From contig NZ_JAGF01000001.1 in NCBI RefSeq assembly GCF_000526515.1, positions 3,534,001-3,598,000 of the forward strand: DNA of 64,000 bases. The letters are read 5' to 3'. Both the position numbers and the translations under genes were made by a program. This DNA comes from Cellulomonas sp. KRMCY2 (GTDB taxonomy: Bacteria > Actinomycetota > Actinomycetes > Actinomycetales > Cellulomonadaceae). Below, piece by piece: positions 56,832-64,000 of the stretch. Positions within the stretch are counted from its first letter, which is position 1. The number at the start of each line of letters is the position of its first letter. Below the pieces are notes generated by a model. It was not told the DNA's origin, searched no databases, and was given only the letters and a program-made list of their open reading frames with translations.

Positions 56832-58777
56832 GGGACCTTCACCGAGGCGGGGTTCTGGATCTCGCCGCTGTACCGCAGGGTCCACTGGGCGTTGGTCCAT
56901 CGCGGGAAATACGGGGGTGGGCCGTAGATGAGCCGGCGGTCGTACTCGTACAGCTTCGTGTAGCCGTTGCTCCCCTGCCCGACGATCCCGCGCCAGCGCT
57001 GGGCGATGGAGCCCCAGACGTTGAGCGTCCCCGCGGCCCCGCCCACGGAGTACTGCTGGACATAGAACGAGTGCTGCAGCGTCTGGATCGAGCCGGCGAT
57101 CTGGATACCGTCCGCCGGGACGAGTCCACCGGTCGTCGGGTCGGTGTATCGCGTGGGCCAGCCGCCGACCTCGGTCGCGCTGGTCGCGCAGTACTGGTAC
57201 GTCCTGGCACCCGACCCGCTCTCCCGGCAGTTCGAGTACCGCCGCACCCACTCGTAGGTCGTGAGCCGGGGGTGGAAGACCTCGACGGAGTTCGTCGCGA
57301 CAAGACCGAGGATGTCGTCCCCGCTGCGCCCACCGGCCAGGACGAGGTCGCCGGTGGTGATCACGGACTGCGCGGCGGCCAGGCTCACCCGGCCGTTGAC
57401 CGTCCCCTCGGCGTAGAGGTTGCCCTCCTGGCATGTCTTCGTCGTCTCCGCCATGGTCACGTCGTAGCTGTAGCTCGGGTGGGTGCCGGTTGCGGAGTTC
57501 GTCGTCCGGTCGTAGGTGCCCAGCGGGAGCTCCCTTCCGGTCGGACCGCCGATCTCGTCGGCGTTGCACTGTACGCGGAGGACCGATGCGGGGGCGGGTG
57601 CGACGTAGACCACCATCTGGTCGGGGACCGGGACCGTGGCACCTGCGTCGCTGTCAAGGTCGTCGAGGCTGCCACAGGTTGGCGTCCCGACCGGTCCGCT
57701 CTCCGCACGGGGGGCAGTGCTGCCGTTGTTGACCTTCTTGTTCCATACGGTCATCGTGCCGCCGGCGTTGAAGATGATCCTGGTCGACCCGTAGTAGTGG
57801 CAGCCCGGGAAGGTCGCAAATGCTGCCGACGTGTCGGGGAGGTACAGCGGGCCGTCTTCCGAGGCTGCGGGTGCGGTGCCGTGGAAGTCGGCGGTGCTCG
57901 TCGAACCACCGGAGTTGCGCAGGCAGTTGTTCCAGGTGGAGGTGGTGGCCGTGACCGTCAGGCAGCCCGGGTTCGCCGAGATGAATCCATCAAGGAAGTG
58001 GGCGCCGTTGGACCAGGCCGCGTCGTTCGTGAAGACGGCGCCGTCGAGCCGGTCACCGCTGATGAAGGTGATCTCCACGCAGCCCTCGCTGTTGCGCCCT
58101 TCGTACCAGTACTCGGCCAGGTCGGAGCCGAGCCCACCGCACTCGGTCGACGGCGTCGACGGGTATGCCTGCACGTTCTGGGGGTCCGCAGACTCGAAGT
58201 CGGTGTAGTAGACGTAGTCCGTCGACCCACCCTTGCCGACGGTGGTCTCGATGGTCCTGAACTCGCCGTTGACCCGTCCGGTCGCGGTCACCAGGACACT
58301 GCCCTCGAGCGTTGCTAGGCTGCCGTCGATCGCGTAGTGGAAGTGCGCGGCGTCCGGGTCGGTCTCGCCCGGGACGACGGGCAGCCAGCCGACCGCCGTG
58401 GTGGTCGTCCAACCACAGGAGTCGGTCCCGGATGTCGTGGGGGCCTGCAGGGCCGGGTTGGCGCAGTCGAGGGTGTCGGCGTAGGTGTCGTCCCGGTTGA
58501 GCCGCGAGATGACGTCCTCGATGCCGGACTGTGCTGCGGCCATCGCGCCGGTGTGGTCCTGCGAGTACCTCGCGAAGGTCTGACTCTGCATCGTGTAGGC
58601 AAGTGCGGTCATGGCGAGCATGGCGAGGACGAGCATCGAGCCGATCACAAGGACGAGCGCCGCACCCGCATCCCGGCCCCCGTCGGCGGCACGCCCGCGC
58701 AACCCGCGCAGAACACCACGCCCTCGGCGTGGCGTGCTCGGGTTCACCGCTCGCGCACTGCCCACGGACCAGCTCAC
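56828..58777 (-). CDS. PilX-like large pilus-associated protein
   Basis: This 649-residue protein has one N-terminal membrane helix (38-62, GAALVLVIGSMLVLAMLAMT) followed by a PilX-like helix (FARYSQDHTGAMAAAQSGIE) and a ~570-residue outer region rich in Ser, Thr, Gly, Tyr and Trp with many Cys. It has no GFxxxE prepilin site, so PilD probably does not cleave it. The outer region shows no recognised domain. By position it is a minor pilin-like or tip component. It is coupled to both neighbours (GTGA on each side). Confidence 0.7.
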   Translation of the reverse strand: MSWSVGSARAVNPSTPRRGRGVLRGLRGRAADGGRDAGAALVLVIGSMLVLAMLAMTALAYTMQSQTFARYSQDHTGAMAAAQSGIEDVISRLNRDDTYADTLDCANPALQAPTTSGTDSCGWTTTTAVGWLPVVPGETDPDAAHFHYAIDGSLATLEGSVLVTATGRVNGEFRTIETTVGKGGSTDYVYYTDFESADPQNVQAYPSTPSTECGGLGSDLAEYWYEGRNSEGCVEITFISGDRLDGAVFTNDAAWSNGAHFLDGFISANPGCLTVTATTSTWNNCLRNSGGSTSTADFHGTAPAASEDGPLYLPDTSAAFATFPGCHYYGSTRIIFNAGGTMTVWNKKVNNGSTAPRAESGPVGTPTCGSLDDLDSDAGATVPVPDQMVVYVAPAPASVLRVQCNADEIGGPTGRELPLGTYDRTTNSATGTHPSYSYDVTMAETTKTCQEGNLYAEGTVNGRVSLAAAQSVITTGDLVLAGGRSGDDILGLVATNSVEVFHPRLTTYEWVRRYSNCRESGSGARTYQYCATSATEVGGWPTRYTDPTTGGLVPADGIQIAGSIQTLQHSFYVQQYSVGGAAGTLNVWGSIAQRWRGIVGQGSNGYTKLYEYDRRLIYGPPPYFPRWTNAQWTLRYSGEIQNPASVKVP

Positions 58778-59562
58778 GGTGTCTCCTCGTCGCTCAAACG
58801 CAGGACGGCCTTGGCGTTCGGCAGCATGATGCGCTGGATGTAGGTGGTGGGAGCGGCCTGGGTGGCGTTGTCGGCCTGAACGGTCACGACCAGCTCGATC
58901 GAGAGCACCCGCGCGAGCTCGTCCGTGGTGAGACTGGCGCCGGACACCGGGATCAACGGCACCCCGGCGGCGTCGTAGTACCGGAAGATGGGGTTGAGGT
59001 CATCGGCCTGGACGCCGAAGGCGATCGGTCGGGTGCGCGCCCGGCCTATGCAGTCGGCGTCGGCGCTCGCCAACGTTGCGTCGCAGTAGTCGTAGCCGCT
59101 GGAGTCGGGGACGGGGCTTTCCGGGATCTGGATGGTCTCGATGAGCTGACCCGCGGTGGCACCGCTCGTGCTCAGGACGTAGGTGACCCGGCTGGGCCCG
59201 ACGTCGTTGCCGGAGTTGTTGACGTTGGAGTAGAACCGCACCGAGGTCGTCCGGCCCTCGAGGAAGGCGTCCTCGCAGCCCGGGCAGGTGCCGATGAGCT
59301 GTGCGGGCTTGACGGCGGCCCGGACGGTCCGGCTCATGCTCTCGACCGCGGCGCGAGCCGTGTCGATCTGCTCCTGGCGGGACATGTTCTGCGCGGTGGT
59401 GCGGTGGAAGCCGACAGTGAGCGACACGGTCCCGGCGACCACGAAGGACATGATCATCATCGTGACGACGAGCTCGGTCAACGACATGCCCGTGTCCCGT
59501 CGGTGCGGGGCGGTGCGTTCCCCGTTGACGCTGCGGCGGTGCGGTTCACGGATGCTCGTCAT
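58774..59562 (-). CDS. Minor pilin, PilW/PilJ-like
   Basis: This 262-residue prepilin has a long basic leader and the cleavage site TG|MSLTELVVTMMIMSF, with Gly25 before the cut and Glu at +5. A 20-residue hydrophobic helix follows, then a helix with VESMSRTVRAAVKPAQLI typical of PilW/GspJ. The globular head has Cys pairs (GTCPGCEDAF; DYCDATLASADADC). It would join the pilus as a minor, probably priming, subunit. ATG at 59562 overlaps the upstream stop. Confidence 0.82.
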   Translation of the reverse strand: MTSIREPHRRSVNGERTAPHRRDTGMSLTELVVTMMIMSFVVAGTVSLTVGFHRTTAQNMSRQEQIDTARAAVESMSRTVRAAVKPAQLIGTCPGCEDAFLEGRTTSVRFYSNVNNSGNDVGPSRVTYVLSTSGATAGQLIETIQIPESPVPDSSGYDYCDATLASADADCIGRARTRPIAFGVQADDLNPIFRYYDAAGVPLIPVSGASLTTDELARVLSIELVVTVQADNATQAAPTTYIQRIMLPNAKAVLRLSDEETP

Positions 59563-61526
59563 GGTCCCACCGTCAGCGGTCCGGAGGTGCGGTAGTCGAT
59601 CGTCAGCGTCGTGGACATCGGCCCTACGATGATCGTTCCAGCGAGCCTGCAGCGAGGTGACCATGTGGCACTCGAAGCCTGGTCGTTCCCGTACACGTAC
59701 CACGTGCCCTGGGGTACCACACCGTTCAGGCTGGCGCCTTCGGATGCAGGTCGGCCCCAGCTCGCCACGGTGCCGGCACTGGTCAAGCCGCTCGATGTGC
59801 AGCTGAGCGACGCGGTCGAGGTGCTCAGATAGACGTAGGGGCGTCGGGAGCCGGCGTTCTCGATGCCCGTGATCGTCACCGCGGCGGAGTTCAGGGCCCA
59901 GGCGACGGACTTCGCCTGGCCGAACGACACCGTCGCCGGGTTCTGGCCGCCCGCGAGGAAGCCCTGGCACGCGCCGTCGGGTGCACCATCGGTCACATAG
60001 AGGTACCAGGTGCCGGGCAGCAGGCCGACCGGGCCGGTCCTGGCACCGTCCACATTCCGCGCGATGGGTGCGGCCGCGGCTCCCGGACACGTGCTGAGCG
60101 GGCCGGTCAGCCCCGCGTCGACGGCCCACAGCGTGCCGCCGGGCACCGCGCCGGTGACCCTCAGCGTGCTGGACTGGTCCCACGCCACGGCTTCGGAGAG
60201 CCCAGAGCCGAACTCCGTGCCCGTCGGGTCGCCCGAGGAGCAGGAGAAGGTCGAGCCGACGACGAAGAACTGCCATGTCCCGGGGAGCAACGAGATCGTC
60301 GTGTCCGGTGCCGACGCGGGGAAGGTCTTGGCTCCCGCGCTGCCGCAGGTGAGCCCCGAACCGGCAGGGACGGCAACGATGGCCGACGTGCCGGCCGGCA
60401 GGTTCGTGAACGGCACCTCCGCGGGGGCGAAGGGCACGTCGAGGGTCACCGTGGCGCCCGGGGTGACCTCGACCGACGGGTATCCGCCGGCCGGCGCGAC
60501 GGTTCCGAAGTAGCCGCCGTAGATCGTGGGCCACAGGTTGGAGATCGTCTGGGTCACGCCGGTCAGCGTGTGAACGGTGGCGCCGGACGCACCGGCGTAC
60601 TCCGAGGCGACCAGGGTCACCTGGGCGCCGCTGACCTCGTCGTCGGTCAGGGTGGCGCCGGCAGGGTCGTAGACCCGCAGCTCGACGGAGCCGGCGCGCT
60701 CGTAGGCGAACGAGACGCTGTTGTTCAGGGTGCCGCGCAGGATCGGTCCGGTCGCCTTCGACGGGGACGGGTTGCCGCTGATGTCCACGTAGCCGACATC
60801 GGCCATCGACACGATGTAGTCGGTGCCGGCTCCGACGGCGGGGTCCACCCGGACCACGGCGCAGCCGGAGGGGTCGGTCAGGCCGGGGTGCACGGCGCCA
60901 CCGCTGACCACGCGCACGCTGCGGCCGGCGTTCGGCTGACCGGCCGCATCCACGACCGAGACGGCGACGAACGACGACGTGCCCGGTACGCCGTTGCCCT
61001 TGTCCGGGGCGAAGAGGGCATCGGACACGACCGGTTGGATCGGGCCCATGTTGGGCCAGGTGACGCTCACCGTGACGGTGAGCGTCGGGTAGGCGACGAG
61101 CGTGCCGCCCTCGCACGCCGACTCACCGTGGGCGGTGGGGTTCCAGGCGGCGGAGCGCACGACCGAGTACGGGACGCCGTCCAGGACCAAGGGATCGCCG
61201 GGCGTTCCGCCGTCGAGCGGGTGGGGGTTGGTGACGGTACCCGCGGCAGCGAGGTCGAGGGGGCCCTCGTCCGACGCACCGAACTCCTCGCGGACGAAGT
61301 CGATCTCCCGTGCGGCGAGGTTGGCGGCGGCGATCCGTGCGCGGTTGCCGACCTGGGCCGACTGGGTCTGCATGATGATGCCGAGGATCGCTGCGGCAAG
61401 GACGCCGAGCAGCACGCTCGCCACGACGACCTCGATGAGGGTGACACCGTCGTCACCGGAGGTCCGGCGGCGGGCGGCGCTCAGTGCACCGGTGAGGGTG
61501 CGGGCCGCGGTGCGCGTCACGGACAT
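59559..61526 (-). CDS. Giant minor pilin with repeated PGTW modules
   Basis: This 655-residue prepilin has leader and site DG|VTLIEVVVASVLLGV (Gly27, Glu at +5), a PilV-like stem and a very large head. The head holds a carboxypeptidase-regulatory-like beta domain (about 180-275, SSFVAVSVVDAAGQPNAGRS), a second one (280-365), then three related modules of about 95 residues. Each module ends in PGTW or QGTW (415, 504, 606) and has a Cys pair (394/429, 480/520, 576/626). It is likely a pilus-tip adhesin. ATG at 61526. Confidence 0.8.
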   Translation of the reverse strand: MSVTRTAARTLTGALSAARRRTSGDDGVTLIEVVVASVLLGVLAAAILGIIMQTQSAQVGNRARIAAANLAAREIDFVREEFGASDEGPLDLAAAGTVTNPHPLDGGTPGDPLVLDGVPYSVVRSAAWNPTAHGESACEGGTLVAYPTLTVTVSVTWPNMGPIQPVVSDALFAPDKGNGVPGTSSFVAVSVVDAAGQPNAGRSVRVVSGGAVHPGLTDPSGCAVVRVDPAVGAGTDYIVSMADVGYVDISGNPSPSKATGPILRGTLNNSVSFAYERAGSVELRVYDPAGATLTDDEVSGAQVTLVASEYAGASGATVHTLTGVTQTISNLWPTIYGGYFGTVAPAGGYPSVEVTPGATVTLDVPFAPAEVPFTNLPAGTSAIVAVPAGSGLTCGSAGAKTFPASAPDTTISLLPGTWQFFVVGSTFSCSSGDPTGTEFGSGLSEAVAWDQSSTLRVTGAVPGGTLWAVDAGLTGPLSTCPGAAAAPIARNVDGARTGPVGLLPGTWYLYVTDGAPDGACQGFLAGGQNPATVSFGQAKSVAWALNSAAVTITGIENAGSRRPYVYLSTSTASLSCTSSGLTSAGTVASWGRPASEGASLNGVVPQGTWYVYGNDQASSATWSPRCRLAGTIIVGPMSTTLTIDYRTSGPLTVGP

Positions 61527-61598
61527 GAGGTGCCTCTCAGGTGCGTCGGTGGACGGGGATCGTGGATCCCGGGTCGATCTGGGCCGGCGGCTACGGGC

Positions 61599-61668
61599 CT
61601 GCGGACCTGCTACGGGTCCGCAGAAGCCCCGCTGGGGCGAGGACCAAGGCCCTCGCCCCAGCGGGGCT
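61599..61668 (-). terminator. Double hairpin between pilA and the minor pilins
   Basis: AGCCCCGCTGGGGCGAGG (61625-61642) and CCTCGCCCCAGCGGGGCT (61651-61668) make a perfect 18-base-pair stem with an eight-base loop, 15 bases past the pilA stop. A second stem, CTGCGGACC (61599-61607) with GGTCCGCAG (61615-61623), follows at once. They probably stop most transcripts after pilA, or protect its 3' end, so pilA is made in excess. Confidence 0.75.
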
Positions 61669-61683
61669 GATGCGTCTGCTAGA

Positions 61684-62142
61684 TCACGGAGCCGTGATGT
61701 CGCCGAGACCGGTCGCCGCGTCGTACGTGATGGTCGCGGCGTCACCCTCGGTGCCACCGCTGAACGTCAGCGTGACGGAGAAGTCGGCGGCGGTGACCCC
61801 GGCGCCCATAGTGACGATCGGGCTGACGAGCTTGCCGCTGACCGGGCCGATGTTGAACGGCGAGCCAGCCTCGCCAGTTACGGTCATCTGGTAGAACTCG
61901 CCACCAGCTTCGACATCCACGTCGGGCATGGTGTCGACGTCGACGAGCGAGGTCGCCACCTGCTTGGCAATGGTCGCGACGTCCGCCTGGGCAGAGACGT
62001 CGACGGCCTTCTGGCGCTGGTTGAGGAAGATCGGGATGGCGATGGCGGCCAGGATGCCGATGATGATGATGACGACGAGGAGCTCGATCAGGGTGAAGCC
62101 CTGGTCCTTCTCGTCGAGGGACTTACGGATGCGAGCGATCAT
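61684..62142 (-). CDS. pilA: Major type IV pilin PilA
   Basis: This 152-residue prepilin has a 15-residue basic leader and the classic site QG|FTLIELLVVIIIIGILAA, with Glu at +5. The hydrophobic helix is followed by an amphipathic helix (RQKAVDVSAQADVATIAKQV) and a small beta head. No cysteine is present, so the usual C-terminal disulfide loop is absent. The ATG at 62142 is preferred over one 13 codons upstream because of GGGGAG seven bases before it. The gap on each side suggests separate, strong expression. Confidence 0.92.
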   Translation of the reverse strand: MIARIRKSLDEKDQGFTLIELLVVIIIIGILAAIAIPIFLNQRQKAVDVSAQADVATIAKQVATSLVDVDTMPDVDVEAGGEFYQMTVTGEAGSPFNIGPVSGKLVSPIVTMGAGVTAADFSVTLTFSGGTEGDAATITYDAATGLGDITAP

Positions 62143-62247
62143 TCTGATGCTCCCCTTCGATGTCAGTTCGAGGTCATGCATTGAGCGGAGCCGATCGGCC
62201 CCGGTGATTCACCTGCTACATCGGGTGAGACAGCATCCACCTTGAGT

Positions 62248-62263
62248 CGTGACGCTGGTCACA
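62248..62263 (-). promoter_or_regulatory. CRP/GlxR-type palindrome upstream of pilA
   Basis: The minus strand reads TGTGA-CCAGCG-TCACG, matching the TGTGA-N6-TCACA consensus in nine of ten positions. It lies about 105 bases before the pilA start, in the pilC-pilA gap. A further inverted repeat TCACC-N10-GGTGA (62209-62228) lies between it and the gene. Confidence 0.55.
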
Positions 62264-62338
62264 GCCACTTTCACCCGTTCGCCGTATGCCCTTCCAGGAC
62301 GAATCGGACACAGGTGGCGTGATGCGACGGGCGTGCCC

Positions 62339-63574
62339 CTACTCGATCAGGTCGAAGACGCTGAAGATGGGCATGTACAGAGCGATGATCATGGAGCCGA
62401 CGACGGTACCGAGCACGGCGATCATGAGCGGCTCGATCAGGGACGTCAGCTGCTCGGTGGTCGACTCGACCTCCTGGTCGTAGAACTCGGCGATCTTCGC
62501 GAGCATCTCGTCCAGGGCGCCGGTGTCCTCACCGACGGTGATCATCTGCACGACCATCGGTGGGAAGACCGGGTGGTCGCTGAGCGGCGCGGCGAGGGAC
62601 TGCCCGCTGCGCACGGAGTCCCGCACGGCCTTGGCGGCGTTCTCCACGACCATGTTGCCGCTGGTCTCACCCACGATGTCCAGGGCCTGCAGGATGGGCA
62701 CGCCGGCGTGGATCATCGTGCCGAAGTTGCGGGTGAACCGGGCGACGGCCACCTTGCGGAACAGATTGCCGAAGATAGGGGCCTTGAGCTTGATCGGGTC
62801 GAGCCTCGCCCGGACGGCGTAGTCGTTCTTGTGCCTGGACCACCAGACGCTGAAGATAATTCCCAGGACGATGGCAGGTGGGACGAGGTACTTCATCAGC
62901 TCCGACAGGAAGACCAGAACCTTGGTGGGTGCCGGGAGCTCCCCGCCGAGGCTCGCGAACATGTCGGCGAACACGGGCACGATGAAGAGCAGCATGCCCA
63001 CGGTCGCCGCAATCGCCATGATGAAGACGACGACCGGGTAGGTCATCGCGGACTTGATCTTGGACCGCAGCTTGACCTCCGACTCGTAGTTCTCCGCGAC
63101 GGAGACGAGCACCTGGTCGAGGAAGCCACCGACCTCGCCGGCCTTGATCATGTTGAGCATCAGAGGCGGGAAGACGACCGGGTGTCGACCCATCGCAACG
63201 GACAGCGCGGTACCGGCCTCGACGTCGTTGCGAACCTGGAAGAGCACCTTCGCCAGGGTCTTGTTGTCGGTCTGCTCGGCAAGGATCTGCAGCGCGCGCA
63301 GCAGGCTCAACCCGGCATTGATCATGGTCGCCATCTGGCGCGCCATGATCGCCAGGTCCTTCATGCCGACCTTCTCGCCGAAGCCGGGGATCTTGAGCTC
63401 GCGGCTGAGGCCCGAGGTCGAGACCTCGGAGATCGACAGCGGGGCCACGCCCATCGTGCGCAGGCGGGACGCGACGGCCGCCTGGTTCTGGGCCTCGATC
63501 CGACCCTTGATGATCTTGCCGTCCTTGTTCCGGACGGCGTACTCGTAGGTGTGGCTCGCCGCGGTGGTGGCCAT
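62339..63574 (-). CDS. pilC: Type IV pilus platform protein PilC
   Basis: This 411-residue inner-membrane protein is the motor platform. It has two T2SSF domains: the first around LAIMARQMATMINAGLSLLR to VFPPLMLNMIKAGEVGGFLD, the second around ARFTRNFGTMIHAGVPILQA to VFPPMVVQMITVGEDTGALD. Three membrane helices separate and end them. The ATG at 63574 shares a base with the pilT stop (TGATG). The N-terminal ~50 residues resemble the cytoplasmic cap of the family. Confidence 0.95.
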   Translation of the reverse strand: MATTAASHTYEYAVRNKDGKIIKGRIEAQNQAAVASRLRTMGVAPLSISEVSTSGLSRELKIPGFGEKVGMKDLAIMARQMATMINAGLSLLRALQILAEQTDNKTLAKVLFQVRNDVEAGTALSVAMGRHPVVFPPLMLNMIKAGEVGGFLDQVLVSVAENYESEVKLRSKIKSAMTYPVVVFIMAIAATVGMLLFIVPVFADMFASLGGELPAPTKVLVFLSELMKYLVPPAIVLGIIFSVWWSRHKNDYAVRARLDPIKLKAPIFGNLFRKVAVARFTRNFGTMIHAGVPILQALDIVGETSGNMVVENAAKAVRDSVRSGQSLAAPLSDHPVFPPMVVQMITVGEDTGALDEMLAKIAEFYDQEVESTTEQLTSLIEPLMIAVLGTVVGSMIIALYMPIFSVFDLIE

Positions 63575-64000
63575 CAGCGCACCCCGGGATGCGTCGGCGG
63601 TGCGGTCGGGTCACTGTGCGCTGGCCGATGGATCGGCGGCATCGGTGGCAGCTCGGCGTGGCCGCCGCCACCGTTGTGCGGGTCACCCATCGAGCCGCCG
63701 CCCTGCGCCATCCGCGAGGTGCGGCCGACGAGCCGGTTGAAGTCCTCGACGTTCTGGCACTTCTCGAGGCCGACCTCGTACGTGATCTTGTTGCCCTTGA
63801 CGAGCTCGGCCAGGTGCTGGTCCATCGTGTGCATGCCGAGGGCCGCTCCGGCCTGCATCGAGGAGTAGATCTGATGCGTCTTGCCCTCGCGGATGAGGTT
63901 GCGGACGGCCGGGGTCGCGAGCATGACCTCGGTGGCCACGACCCGGCCGCGACCGTTGGCCCGCTTGCAGAGGGTCTGGCTGACGACGCCCTGCAGCGCG
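63574..64000 (-). CDS. pilT: Twitching motility ATPase PilT, C-terminal part (start beyond the window)
   Basis: The frame is open to the window edge, giving the last ~141 residues. The conserved stretch LQGVVSQTLCKRANGRGRVV, VATEVMLATPAVRNLIREGK and IYSSMQAGAALGMHTMDQHL is diagnostic of PilT retraction ATPases. The last ~45 residues are a Gly/Pro/His-rich tail not usual in the family (HNGGGGHAELPPMPPIHRP). Walker motifs lie outside the window. Retraction implies dynamic, twitching-type pili; pilB is expected further upstream. Confidence 0.9.
   Translation of the reverse strand, partial: ALQGVVSQTLCKRANGRGRVVATEVMLATPAVRNLIREGKTHQIYSSMQAGAALGMHTMDQHLAELVKGNKITYEVGLEKCQNVEDFNRLVGRTSRMAQGGGSMGDPHNGGGGHAELPPMPPIHRPAHSDPTAPPTHPGVR

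Overview
The window is a stretch of chromosome from a high-GC Gram-positive bacterium. Gene content and order (rbpA, lnt/ppm1, pafBC-tatAC, mIHF, and the aro-efp-nusB-pyr-metK-priA-fmt-rib-his block) are typical of Actinobacteria. The type IV pilus locus next to aroC and the mix of neighbours suggest a Cellulomonadaceae-like member of the Micrococcales, but that assignment is inference. No insertion sequence, prophage, CRISPR array, tRNA or rRNA was seen.

Layout. 1-3318 (+): the end of an MFS exporter, a UPF0303 protein and an ABC exporter. 3537-3881 (+): rbpA behind a SigR-like promoter. 3909-6315 (-): ppm1 and lnt. 6798-15800 (-): an amidohydrolase, the helicase HelY, a lipid kinase, tatC, tatA, a small membrane protein, and pafC/pafB, with a DUF3866 gene diverging at 15835 (+). 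17006-22197 (-): a PH-domain protein, hisG, hisE, and the riboflavin operon (ribD-ribE-ribBA-ribH) behind an FMN riboswitch. 22516-33002 (-): rpe, rsmB, fmt, priA, metK, coaBC, rpoZ, gmk, mIHF and pyrF. 32999-41116 (-): carB, carA, a PH-like membrane protein, pyrC, pyrB and pyrR, behind a PyrR-type RNA hairpin. 41268-46944 (+): a PutA-type proline catabolic enzyme and a membrane GGDEF/EAL protein, lying between pyrR and nusB, where Streptomyces carries bldD. 46922-53313 (-): nusB, efp, a membrane protein/SatD pair, aroQ, aroB, aroK and aroC, interrupted by a lone + strand membrane protein with a pilin-like outer domain. 53396-64000 (-): a type IV pilus operon read as pilT-pilC-pilA-(three large minor-pilin-like genes)-pilD-pilM-pilN-pilO, closed by a strong hairpin.

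How it works together. Most operons are tightly packed, with many ATGA/GTGA stop-start overlaps that suggest translational coupling. Pyrimidine synthesis appears controlled by PyrR at its own ribosome-binding site, and riboflavin synthesis by FMN. Several genes have a TANNNT -10 hexamer only 6-8 nt before the start codon, which suggests leaderless transcripts. The pilus locus has the assembly ATPase end (pilT; pilB probably lies beyond the window), platform, alignment proteins, prepilin peptidase, major pilin and unusually large minor pilins. A CRP-like palindrome lies upstream of pilA and a hairpin lies between pilA and the minor pilins. With the c-di-GMP enzyme nearby, the pilus locus is the least routine part of the window.
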